Shown here piece by piece: positions 12,374-26,000 of a stretch of 64,000 nucleotides of DNA. The position numbers were made by a program, and so were the translations under genes. The stretch comes from Vigna angularis. Lineage: Eukaryota > Streptophyta > Magnoliopsida > Fabales > Fabaceae. The DNA is taken from the NCBI RefSeq assembly GCF_016808095.1, contig NC_068970.1, positions 12,878,501 to 12,942,500 of the forward strand, given 5' to 3'. The notes under the pieces were generated by a model. The model was not told where the DNA came from, did no database searches, and saw only the letters and a list, made by a program, of their open reading frames with translations. Each line of letters begins with the position of its first letter. Within the stretch, counting starts at the first letter, position 1.

Positions 12374-15300
12374 AGCTAATAATTAATCTCTCTTCTCATG
12401 CATCATGCAGAGATATATGATCAAAGGTGGTGATAACCTCTCTCCAGTCTTGGGAAATATGCTTACTGGGCTAATTAATCTGGTTCCTATCCTATATAAT
12501 TTATTATATTATAATTATTGCTCATAAGCTTTTTGCTATGTATCTATGGTAGTGTTTCTTTCTGCCAAAAAGAGTGTGAACAGGGAAGCTTCAGTGTCAA
12601 AATGGACTGCTTTGGTGCATTAATAGCTTTAGATTCTTCTTGTCTTTGTGTGCGCAGAAGCTCTCTGATAGCTTTAGGATTTGTTGTAACATCGAGGATG
12701 ATATGGTAGTAGTTCTTTTCATGTTGAAGAAACTGTGCAGTAGTGCTATATTATATTTATTTATATGTTTGTAGGCTTCGTTACGTGTCCTTAACTATTC
12801 TTGTGCTGACTCCTTGTAACGTTAGAAACCTCAAAATTTCTAGGGCGGAATTGTCCAGAGAATGAATTCCGTTCATATTTAATGAATTTAACTTAATTGT
12901 TAAGAAATTTTAATTAGCTGACGATATTAATTAAACGTAAAAAATTATATTCCATTATTTGATTATAACTCTGGGAATACCAAATCAGCTGATAAGTTTT
13001 TTCTTTACAAAAAGTTTCTAAGTTTTTAGTCAATGTAATGGTGGCATGTGCTTTAAAAAGTGTTACTTTTAAAAATAAAAAATAGAACCTAAGAAGTTCA
13101 TTAAGCTTGACAAACTAGTTTTTCTATATGATAATATTACATATATTTATATGTAAATAAATTATATATGATTTAAATTTTCTAAATATAAATTTATTAG
13201 TGATCCACTACTATTCATCCCTATAACAACTTATTTATTAGTTTATTTAAATAAACCGGTGTAACGTACCATCTAAAAACATATTTTTCAATCATCAACA
13301 TCTTCGTTTATCATATTTTATAGGAAAATGTTAGTTTTATACGGCTTAATAAAACATTCATTTGAGACGATTTTTAATAATATAATAATATAATTATGAT
13401 TTTAAATTAAAAAAATAATATAACTATAATCAAAATATGATTATTTATCCGTGTGAGATGAATATGTTTGTCGGACACAAGTATAGTGCTCTATTCTATA
13501 TTCCATTCCACAAACATACAACATATTCTTCTACAAAACTACAATAAATGCAAATATTGGATTATTAACTTGCCTTACCTGCACTACATGTGTGTTCTGT
13601 TTTATTCAAAGAATCCCTTCACAGCCTTCTATCAACTTTTCAACATAGATAAGCCTTCAAAAGCCCACTCTTACACTAACAAAAACTTACACATCAAGTT
13701 CAAAAGTCTTATAATCTTAATCTAGCAACAAATGCCAGAACTTTTCATTTAAGGTTTAACTGCTATTTATAAACGTTATAATTAATTTAAGAGCAACGGT
13801 GTCATGACAAACTTTTACATTCATTTGACACAGAATACAGGGTAAATTAGTTATAAAAGTGTAAATTTTTGTATTTTTTCAAGAAAAAAAAGAGTAAAAA
13901 GTAAGGAAGGATAGTGTCAAATGAATGTAAAAAATTTAGGTGTGTCAAATAATCAATTTTCTTAATTTATTTTAAAACCTATTAATAAAATATTATTAGA
14001 TCTTACAAATAAAGTGAACAAAATTAAGACGCATTGAAAATGAAAGATATAAATTCAGTCAACAGCAATTGTTTGTATTTTTTTGTCGGTCTTGCACTAG
14101 AAAAATTTCCAAAAAAAAATGTTTATATTTCATATTATTCAAAGGCCTAATAAATAAATAATTTTTTTCTACTACGTAAATCATATTAATTAAAATTAAA
14201 ATTAAATAAAGATCTTTAAATACCGAAACCATAGTTTTAAACTATAACAATTTTATATATTGATAGTGATATATGTTTTAGAAGGTTAATAATTTGAAAT
14301 AGTCATGACTCAGAAAATTGGCTAATTTGTGGAGATATCGTGTAAAGATAAGGAGGAAATGTTAGTTGATAGTAGTTTGTTAGTAGAGGAATTTAAACCT
14401 CATTCATCTTTTCTTTCAAACTTACCAAATAATTAGTAAAGGAGTTAAATTCGCAACCTCTTCCATCCACAAAGTTATAACTCCCACCTTTTCACTTTCA
14501 TCTTAGTATACCATCTTTGTAATATTTTATTTAAGTTAAAATAACTTTTGAAAATACATATATTTACTAAACATCTTTGATGGGATGATTTTCCCAATTA
14601 CAGTAATCTTAAGAATATACTTACCGGAAATATAATTAAAATCCATGAAACAAAACTACTTTCTGTGTTCTATACAAACAAGAGGCAAAAAAAAAAAGGA
14701 ATGAAATTCTTACTATCTAAATATTATAATTTATAACATAGAAATAGATAAGAAAAGAAACAGAAAAACGCAAGTAAGCCAGATTTTTACGAATAATGAG
14801 CATACACAAACCATTAATTTTTACCAAGTTTCGTAATTTTTATGTACCTTCAGCCAGTTTTCACTCAATCTTACTCTTCTAATCTACTTACTACATATAG
14901 ATGGAACAAATCGGGTACATGATTTACGAAACTTTAATCGAACTAGTTGCTCCATTTTTTTAATCTGAGTTTCACTGCATTACTGAGCATACTAAAATTT
15001 CGCATCTTCTTTAGCACAATGAAATTCAAATTTTATAGAATAAAAATAAAATAGCTTAAGGTAAAGAAATCCTTCCTTCAAAGGCACTCTTAATAATTTT
15101 TTACATAAAAAGATTTCCAGTCTTGTTTACCCATTGAACCAAATTAAAGAGAAGAATAATTTCTGGTTATAAAAAACACATTCAAAGGCGATCTTAATCA
15201 TTTAAATTCCTGGGATGAAAGGTTTGAAGTCTTGTTTTCCCATTGAACCAAAATAAAGATAGTGATGATTGTTGGTTATAAAAAGCACATATGGCAAACA

Positions 15301-15389
15301 ATTCTGCTCCCAGAAGATTATTCTAGATCCCCTCCAAGGATGGATGCTATTGACACATTGGACTAGGAGCTCGTATGATATAGAAGCTT
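12374..15389. other. Dof 3' flank and intergenic DNA up to PANK2
   Basis: The first 450 bases are probably the Dof 3' UTR. The rest is A+T-rich without a credible frame. It contains a short hairpin-type element (13798-13950) and a copy of a dispersed sequence (14361-14430) that recurs near 53961. The segment from about 15000 to 15389 is probably the PANK2 3' UTR. Confidence 0.5.
13798..13950. mobile_element. Short MITE-like element with long terminal inverted repeats
   Basis: The left arm (13798-13831) and right arm (13914-13950) are near-perfect inverted copies that share TTTTACATTCATTTGACAC. They enclose about 80 bases of A-rich spacer, so the whole 153 bp would fold into a hairpin. No coding capacity. 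Superfamily not assigned. Confidence 0.6.
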
Positions 15390-18300
15390 TCAGTTAGCCG
15401 GCTCGTATTTGCAAATACAGTCGTATATGTTCCCTTTAATCAGCTTTTCAGCAAATCTCTGATTTTTCACCATTGCAAGCTACCATAAATAAGAAAAAGG
15501 GAGAGGGAAAGAAATGTGTCAAAATAGCCCCTTAGACGTAAATCCATCTTATTAACAGAATAAGGGACAGTAATAGGCTTCATTAAAAGTATAAAGTAAT
15601 TAAATGGTGCAGTTTCACATTCATATTGACGTACAATAGTTGGAAATTAAATAGCACATTCGCGACTCTAATACAGAAGTTATGAATGTCATAGCAATGA
15701 AAGAAGAACCCATTAAAATGTCATAAATCTGAAGATATGAATCTGCAATAAGGTTGCCTATAAACTATGATGATTGGATTAAGTATTGTTCAGAGGCGGA
15801 TGCACAAAAAAAAAGAACTAAAAAATGCGAGTATGAGAAGACTGACAGTATATGCATAATCACAGATATGGCAGCGTGATAAAGACTTTGCATTTAATGA
15901 ATCCTAATGAGTTCAGGAATTCACGCAACAACCAAAGCAGATAAGTTTTCAACATGGTCATGGATAAGAGAACAAGAAATCCTAGAGAAGAATTAGAGTT
16001 AACTAAGTAACTATACCATGAAACACAGATAAAAATGCCAAATTGAAATTCAGCTGACTGACAGTAAGTATAAGCTACACGAGCTTACCTTCAAAGCATC
16101 ACACTTAAACCGGGCATTCAGATTGGTATGAAGAGCTCTACCCATCCCTTCCAAAATTATCTGTTCAAGAGAGAAAGCTCAATTATAATAATATGCATCA
16201 TGATTTCATTACATCCATATTAATGTTATTAGATAAACAGAATTGTTCTCCCCACCAAATCGGCATCTTTTGCAGCAGCAGCCAGCTCAGAGCTGACCTG
16301 CCTAAAGTCTATACAAGGGCTACCACATCCATTCTCAACAACCATCAAGGGAACGGAAGACGAATTTTCTCTAGGACTGTCCAAGGTAGTATTCATTGCA
16401 TCAACAAGCAAGCCACCAGATTCAGCAGCTCGCCTAAGAATGTCACAGTGCTGTAAGATAGAAGAATTAGTTCAATGTTTTAACTAATTCATGATCATCA
16501 CAGATACTGCGGCTGAGGTGAAGTAAAGAAATTGACAAAAACAATTAGTTCAATGATATCAGAATCTTCCATTAACACTTAATAAGGTACCACAGCAAAT
16601 ACTTTCTTTTACCAATGATGCTGAAAGAGAAACACATGAGTTGACACTGAAAAAATGTTCTATAAGTTATAACCATTGTTGTTAAAATCACGTAAATGCT
16701 TGCCTACTTGATCATTTAACTTGTAAGGGAAAATCTACAAGACAAGAAAACAAATTGCATTTTATAAATTTATACAACTGTTTATTTGGATTAAAGAACA
16801 CAAAAATTAAAGGGAAGATCACGAAGTGAAGAAGAAAAAAATTAGTCAACTAAAATATGGCAGTGCTACAAACACAGATGTTTACATAAAATGCCCCTTC
16901 GTCGGAAAACTGTGCTTTACATAACTTCATTGCATGCCAAATTTGTGTTCATAGAGATTTATATGCTAGGAATTTAGTGAGCATGAAATTTTACCTGGAA
17001 AACATTAAAAAGAAAAAAAAGAAAGTGGTAACTAATTAATGGTAAAGACATTCATATAAATCTTACAAGGGAATGCTCCAACGTCACAAATATTACAGAG
17101 ACGAACAGGTTGAAGTTCATGAAAATACACAAACCTTGGCAGCCTCAGCAACAATGTCAGGAAGCTCCATTGCAGTCACATCATTCAAAGCAGGAAGGGA
17201 ATTTGCAACCAGGACCACCTGCACTCACCCATTATATATTCGAAATACACACTCATAGGCATAGGATAGGACCAATTATATGAATATTGATTTGATTCAT
17301 TATTGCATTACCCCTGTTTAATTGTCTACCTAGAGAACAAACGTAATTCTTTCACATTTATACTAAATCAAGACACCACTATTAAATTCATGGTTCATGA
17401 GTAGTTAAAATTCAGATGAGTTCATTTCCTGCGTGAAAATCCATTCCATTATACAAATTCAAATTTTCTCCAATAAAAACTCACTTCAGTACCACGACGG
17501 AGGAGTTCTCGTGCCAGGGGAAGCATCCCAAGAACAATGTCAGCACCTGAATTATCCACAAAAAGTAAAGCTCTTCTATGTGGTGGTGGTTTCTTGTTCC
17601 CAGTTCCTAATATTCTCTCCTTAAAGACATCAAAGTCATCCACCTAGATGGAAAACAATTAGCTTAATATTCAACAATCAATCATGATAATAAATAAGAA
17701 ATCAAATACCCTCATCATGAATATGTTGAACAAAACCTACTCGGCAGGGTCTCTGCATTTTGTTGCGACTCATTCTGTAAATTTCAATAATAGTTCCTTT
17801 ATTATAGAGATCCACACATGCACGAGATCCCCAATCAAAAATGTTTGCAGCAAGAACACCTTCAATTAGAGTAAGTAGTCTTGTTTCCTGAAACAAATAA
17901 GACTTTCAACCAACATGATTTATGAGAAAAAAGGGTGACTTAGGGGCCTACGACTATTGATTCAGGTACATTGTCACGTCCACTCACGTGAAAATGTATG
18001 TTAGTTGCATATATCATCCACTACACTAGAAAGAACAAATATTGACTCCTACCACCAATTTTTATTCCGAGGATTGTAGTATTAGTAAGGCATACCTCAT
18101 CCAGACTATCAAGCTCCATCAACAAATCAGGTAAGACTGCAATTGATGCCTCATTTTCCCTATCATAGATATAAAAATAACAAATTTAAGTGATCAAGAA
18201 TAAGGACGTTATGAGGATAATGTAGGTCTAATGATAACGTTAACTATGTTAACATTGATAGCAGGGAAGTCCTCTTCTTTTATTTTAGATTTGATTTGTA

Positions 18301-21300
18301 AGCCTAAAGCTTGTATCTTTTACAATGCAGCAATGTGCGATTAGATATATAAATCAAAAGACACTTTGGTTTTTATCTTGAATTAAATCCTTTGCATATC
18401 CATCCGTATAAACTACAAACAAAAGAAAAAAAATCAAGGTTTTCCTGTCGACTCTAGTCAAAATGGGTCCAATCAGGGTTTTGGTAATGAAACACAATAC
18501 ATCTAAACAACTTTTTTGCCAAAATTAAAATAAACCAAATTATAAACAAGTTCCAAAGAGGAAAAATCTTTCAATTAAGAAAATAAGGATATGCAACGAA
18601 AGCAGGATAGTGAGATCCCCAGGATCAACCCAAAAGAGCATATTTTGATTTCCAAATGCTTTTACGATGTTTAGAATATTCGGATTTTTAGATGGGGATG
18701 CCCCTGATAATATTCTGTTAGAGTTTCATTTTCTTGAATTTCTAATTTTAAATAAGTTTTACACTGATATTTTTATTGTTGAACATTTTATCTTCTATGA
18801 TTTGTTTCAGTTAGTTTAAATTTCAAGTAAATCCAATGATAGGTTAGATATTTTAGGGATTTCAAATTGTTATAAGCCTACGCTTGCATTCTCATATATC
18901 TGAATTATTATTTTCCTTCATCTTTAATCTCTGGTAGGTTAGATATTTTTATTTTACAAACTAGTGATTTGTAAGCTCTAACAATTACAAAGCTAACAGA
19001 CAAATGTCATGCAAAAAAGCAAAAGGGTCTCAATGAGAACTGGTAAAATGATTGAAAGAACCTTTCGAGCGAAATATAATGGCAGGTGTTTAACACAATC
19101 ATCCAGCAACAAAGGGAAAATTGAAGATTCTTCTATAAAAAGGAAAGTTTTTTTATTTGTTTTCATCGCCAAAAACTAATCATAGGGAAGAAGAATGCTT
19201 GTACAAAGATAAACCTTTTTTCACTAACTTTTGCAAAAAAAACTTGGTCATAATGAAAAAGTATTGCAACTTGAAGAAAAAACAACCTGAGTAATAGAAC
19301 ATATGACAGGAAAGATTGATTGAAAAAAATAACAATGATGAGTATTTATTTGTGGCATCAAAAGAACTCAGCTCGCATGGATTGAATATTTGGCTTATTT
19401 GACCTGCACTAATCACATGACAAAATGTTTTTTTTTCCTCCATTGACAAGTCAGTTCAACCAACAGTCAGTTGGGAAATGGCAAATTTGTGCAAGCCAAA
19501 GGAAAAAGAATAACTTTTATATCAACCAAGAATTATCTGATAATTGTCACAAATGTTCTCTACATTCCAAAACTGGAAAAAAAAATCCTTAGTGTGGCAC
19601 AATGGTTAGAAGTGAATTTGAAGTCTCTTTCAAAGGAAAGCATTGTTTTATCAATGACGAACATGGAGTTGGAAATGGTTTTTATGTGCATTTGGATATA
19701 ATTGAAGATCATGACTATGGACAAAATTGATGAAAGATTGTGTCACATAAACTTGACATCATTAAAGTTCATGCTAGATATATTTGAGATGAAAAATCTT
19801 GGCAGATGGTCTTTAAAGACAGGAGTTAAATTAAATTATATGATGACAATAATTTAAGTCAAAATCTTTATTGGCAACTTGGTACTAAAACATTTATGAT
19901 ATCAAGTTTGAGAGTTCAAACTCGGAATTTCCATGGCAAAGTTCAAAAAGGAATGTACAGTTATGGGAGTTTCCTTTACTTGAATTTTAAATAAGTTTCA
20001 GATAGTGATTTTGGTATTGTTGAAGATTATTTGTTTCAGATAGTTAGTCTAAATTTCAAGTAAATATAACGGTAGGTTAGATATCTTAGTGATTTCAAAT
20101 TGGTTACACACATAAGTATTCTCATTTATTAATTTGACTGAGTATTTCCTTCATTTTAAATCTCAGTATTCTTCTCAGCAAGTTCCACTGTTTCTATATT
20201 TTTATTACATAAAATATTTCCAACATATTCATATTGAGTCCAAGCAGTACCAAAATCCAAAGTTCACAATTTGACCTCTGAAGGAGATTGGGATTTTCAG
20301 GTGGATTTGTCAAGAGACCTCTCCCAAAGAATGAGTAAGAAACAGAAAATAAAGTGTAGACCGGAAAGAAGAGCCAAGAGCTCAATCCTTCCCTTTTTTT
20401 TCTAATTATACTGAAGAAGTTAATTCAACAACATCTCCTTATATAACCATTTGATAACAGTGGAACATGCATTCTACATAAAATTCAGTGAGCCAGAATA
20501 ATTCTAATGCATTGCATCATGTCAAACAACTAGCTGACAGACACTTACATCTAGAATCCAAGTAAAGATCTCATCCACATGGTTCAACGAAGATAAATGA
20601 GAAAAATAAGTAAACCCTTTCCACAACGCACTTTCCAACAAACCATTATTGGATGAAATATATGTAACGTAAGTACACTAAATGAAGCAAGATCCACTCC
20701 TTATTTCATAGAAACTACTTGCATTTCGTTAAATAATAAAAATGTGTTGGAAAGGAACATGCCAGAGAGTGTATTTATAGGATTTTTCAAATATAATTAC
20801 CTCTGCTTTATACTTATATAAGCATCAAAAAAATGGAATTCCCTCAGGCACTCTTCCCTCATTTCCAGTAGTCTGGCCAGGCCTAACTTGCCGTATGCAG
20901 CAGGTTCCTCCCTTAACCTATTCAGTTTTTGTGTAAGTTAATCAGTTAGAAGTGTATTGCCAACCAAAGTTAATAGTTTTAAATACTTATTGATCTCAAT
21001 GTTTGTTATGTTGACAAATATGGTGCAAAAATGCATCCACATATAACTGAAATTTAATGCTTTTATTCCAGATATGCCATAATCTACAAGAATAAGAGGG
21101 TCAGAGACCAGTAAACTTATCAGGCCTGGAAAAGTGACAGAAAAATAAGTTATTCATAGTAAGAGAGAGTAATGGAGCATAGATGAAAACAATCACATAG
21201 CTGATCATATGAATAAACAATTCACTATAAAACATACTAATCTGACCATGCTTAGAATGTCAGAGGTAGTATAAACATGAAAGTCAAAACTCAATTTGTC

Positions 21301-22971
21301 ATCATCGGGAAAAAGGTAAATGATAGCCATCAAGAACCAAATAGCACGTTATGCATTAAAAATGTCATTTCCTTAAATTATCATTTTATACTCAACCAGG
21401 TCTTTTTGTTCACAGGCTTTCATTAGAGAAGTGTTGGTGGAGGGTTAAGATAGGGAAAGACCAACAGCAGAGTCAGGGAGTTCGGCAACCAAAGTTGATT
21501 TTAATATACTTTTTTCTTGATGAGTTTCTGAAAAACCATCAATTACATTGGTGGAAAGCTTCACTCACTAAAATCCTTTTAAGTTAAAACTAATCAAATT
21601 GATTCCGCAACAAGGATCAAATAAATGGTTTTTACAAGAAATTAAAACTAATGCAATTGATCAACCATAAAATTATTAAATAGTAACAATAGGAAGGAAG
21701 CCACGAAAACAGCAACATCATGTCAATGTTACCTAGTCAGGTGGGCAGAAAATGCACGTGCAAAAGCATCACCCCTTCTTTTGGCATCATCAGTCCCACC
21801 TTCACTAGCTACGGCCTAACATATTTTAGTAAGGATATCAAATGTATGGATTGAGCGTAATCAAATCGAATTATATTGGATGCGTTAAAAATAAACCATC
21901 ATCCATAATCCATTAAAAAGTTCAGTTCATCCGTAACTTGTCTAATAAGAAACTATCCAACTCATTCATTAACCATTTTTTATAGATGGAAATCCAATCC
22001 ACCCATTTAAATTATATTATATCATATTCCTTCCAAAAAAAATATTTTTATAAAATAAAGTTCAATATTTATTCACAATTTTGTATCAAACAATGTGGAA
22101 GATTTGTTCCTTGGATGGAGACTTATGCTCAACCAATGAACTTTGGACTACTGGACCCTATGAATTAGAAAAGAATGTTGGATAGTTCACTATCCATCTA
22201 ATAACAAATAGTAATCCAGTCCAACTAATCCATTGGTTTTTGTTCTATATTTGGAGGTCTGGTAAGATTACAGTCGGATGGTTAGTGGATTAATAGATTG
22301 AATTATACTTACGTTATATATCGAATATTGAATATTTTTCAACTCTTCAAGATGTTAAATGTGTTTATGTTTTTATTCAATACTTTCTTTATAAAAATGT
22401 TGTGAGGATTAGTGGAAGGATATAGCAATCATTCAACCAAATAGGTTAGGGGTTTCTATCCAACCACCAACAAGCACAACACATTCCACAAGACTGGTAC
22501 CAGAGCAACTACACTAATCACTCCATACTACCTACAACACTGCGAAGGCCAAAGCTCAAGTGATGACATTTAACACTAATAAAATCATAATTACTAAACA
22601 GTTTTTAAGTGTTTCACTGATTCTCGGATTAATAGTCATACATTGTATATGCCCAGCTATTAGATATATGTAAGCCTCCTTGGCATTTTTGGCAAATGCT
22701 CCTGTCGCTAAATAGACAAAAAGAAGACCAAAGGAAGCACCAATAAGAAGAGTGGATTACACAGTTTTCAGTCTTGTGAATAGGAGAGAAGGAGATCAAA
22801 AAGAACTTTGGAGGAAGTGGTCAAGAGAGATCTCATGCCAAGTAATATTCCTAAAACTTTGGTTTTTGACGAAGCCAAATAGCATCATATGATCCATGCA
22901 ACAGCCTTATCTGGTGAGATAAGGTTTTGCTGTTGTTTGTTGTTAGTCTTGTCATCCAATAAGCTTTGAGC

Positions 22972-23023
<52 letters not shown>

Positions 23024-26000
23024 TATATGTAGTTTATGGGTCACGCTAACAAGCCCTAAGGGCATTGACTAAATGCCTTAACTTCACATTAACAAGCGCT
23101 TCTAATTATCTGGAAAACAGATATTGAATATTTTTGTAGTTTCATCTTTTTTATACAACAAATGTCCTTTTTTCAATGACAAATTTCTATTATTTTTTTT
23201 TACCAGTGCCTTAAGGATCCTAGCATTTGTCATAATTTATTTCATACCCAAACTACTTAGAGAGGAGAAAGCAAAGTCCAGTTACATTTTGTGTGAGTAT
23301 ATATATGTGTATGAGTGTGTATAGGGTACAAACCTCACTTCATGAACTAGCTTTTGGGGAGAATTAAGCCAAGTTCAAATTTTAAGACTTATATTGCTCC
23401 CTTTTTTAAGGGATAGCAGGATCTTTTTCTTCTTCTTTGCTATGCTAATTTCGAAGGTAAGGTTGTCAGGTTTTTTAAAGAGAGATTTCAACGTTAGACA
23501 TGAAAAGAGACTACTGAGAGGGATGTAAAAATACAAGTAATTCGAGATCTTGAAACTAGGACTTGACTTGTGAAAAAGATTAGATGTTCAAGTTTGACTT
23601 ATTTATTAATAAGCTTAAGTGAAAACTTAGAGTTGCCTTGTTAAAAAAAGTAAAATATAGCTCTGTTTATTCGGCCCATGCATAATTTAATTATTTTTGC
23701 CTCTTACTTTAACATTATCTTTTTTTTGTTTAATTTTAGCTAAAAAAAGAGAAATGATAAATATAAGTTATTTTTAATAAAAATTATTAGTAGAAGAATA
23801 TATAAAACTGTTTTCATGAAAATTATATAAATGAGCTATTCACAAGCTCTTGATGTCAACTGTTTAAAACTTGAGTCCGGTTAACTTAAATAATCAAGTA
23901 TAATCTCAAGCTTAGGCTTTTTATTTAACTAAACAAACAAGTAAATCACGAGTCGGACTCGGACCCAATTAGTTCGCAAATAGCTAAGGTTCGTTTCACC
24001 CCTAGGTGAGACTAAGCTTCTTGGTAAAATTTTGCCTTGATGCTTATGTTCATCGGTTTGTTTAAAGAGGAAACCCGATCTCATGCTTTGCTTTGTATTT
24101 TTCTTTCTTTATTCTCTTGTAAGTTTTATATGATATATTGACATGTGTAAAAAATATTATTACTCATTTAGTATCAGTACAGTTAAAAGGATACGTTTTA
24201 ACTTTTTCATATGCAGAACATAGAGTTATACGGATAGATTTCCTCATCAGGTGCAAGGATATTCTGTCTACTACCATTGCGACGTATGAAAAGAAAAAGG
24301 ATGATAGAAGTCTAGTTGTTTTAAGACAGAACTGTTACCTTGGCCATAAGATCAGGCAAGTTTTCCGACAAAATTTTGAACCAATACCTACACAGATACA
24401 AATTTTGCATTAACCACAGAAACCAGGCACTTGAGACAACTGAAGCCTCGATTTGCAATGAAACTAAAAAAATTACAATATTGTGCTCACTCTAATTCAC
24501 TGTGATCTGAGAGATCAATAGTATTAGGTTCATACCTGTGGAGATATAAGTCATGTTAAGAAATAAACTAATACAATACTGATAACAGAAAGCCAATGTG
24601 TTGAGTATGATACATACATTTTCGGGTCTGCTAATAATGGAAACACCTCTAAAGTGGGTACTAGATGAAGAACACCAACATTTAGAGCACTAGCATCAGA
24701 CCGCAGAATACTTCCTTTTGACAAAGGAACTTCAAAACCCCCAAGTCCAGTGGTTCCAGGACGAGTCATTGGGACAGGGGCAGTGATCTCAGTTCCCTTC
24801 TGCAGAAATTTCTCCATCCAAGAAATCTGCACTAGAATTGCTAAAATTATAAAATCTCCTAACAGATTAAGCTGCTTCTACAAATAAGAAAAATAACAAA
24901 AAAAATGCCTCAGGATGGGCATATCAGTTTCTAGGACCTCTAAATTCAGTCAAAATCATGCAATCAAGCTGGCAATGGCAAGTATTCAAAGTTTTTCACC
25001 ACCTATTGGTTTATTAATTCATTCATTCAAGAGCTTCAAAATGAGTCATGGAACAGGCAACTGATAAACTTCAAAAATACAAGACAAAGGAAAAGACACA
25101 CACCTCTAAATGCCAAGGACCAGAAATTTTTAGGGATTTATAAGAACAATAATCAAATTTAAAATATAAGCAAAGAAAAAAAAGTTTCTTTTTTCACAAA
25201 TTCAAATCATCATAAATATTTACTAACTGACAAGGATGTTGACACAGTTAACAAATTTTTCACTCCTTTCTTTTTCACATTTAATGCCTTTGTCCATATT
25301 TAAAAAGATTTTAGTGTCTTTAGTGGATAGACAAATATTCCAATTCCATTGAATATGATTCCTTCCCACGGATTGTCATTCAAATTTGTAGATTCCACAT
25401 TTTCTGAAAAGACGAATTATTCAGAGAATCTCACTAGTGGACTTACTTTATTAATTTCTTTATTGCTTTAATAGAAACCTGAGTCCGAACACTATATTGG
25501 GACATTCTTGATGGTAACAAGATTGATAGCCAAAAAAATTCATTCCTATTAATTTAGCTTAAAATTAACACCATAACTAAAAGTTAGAACACATTTAATT
25601 GGATCATTTTCTCAAACAGATGATCAGCAAACATTAAGGTTTTCCAATTCTTCTCCCTTGCCTTCTCATTCAAATCCCTGAGTGGGGGACCATGAATATT
25701 GCCTCCCGTATATGGAGCACCCATTGGGAATCTTTCAACTAATTGATGCACCATGAGATCATCTAAACCATGCTTTTCGTAGCTCATAAATGCACCTAAT
25801 GCTCCCAGAAATCCTTCATGTCGCAAAAACATTGCTTGTGCAGCTCCATTAGACCTGAATGACAAATATATAGATCTTGACAAAATATAACAATTAAAAG
25901 AGCAAACATATAAATGATTTTGTTACATTATGTCATTATAAAATTTATGTACCAGAAATGAATTGCAAAAGAAATAGCATCCATGGTATAGGCATGACCC

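Noticed and set aside
18713..20190. An active or intact retrotransposon in PANK2
   Set aside because: Frames are broken by stops and shifts, and reverse transcriptase and RNase H are missing.
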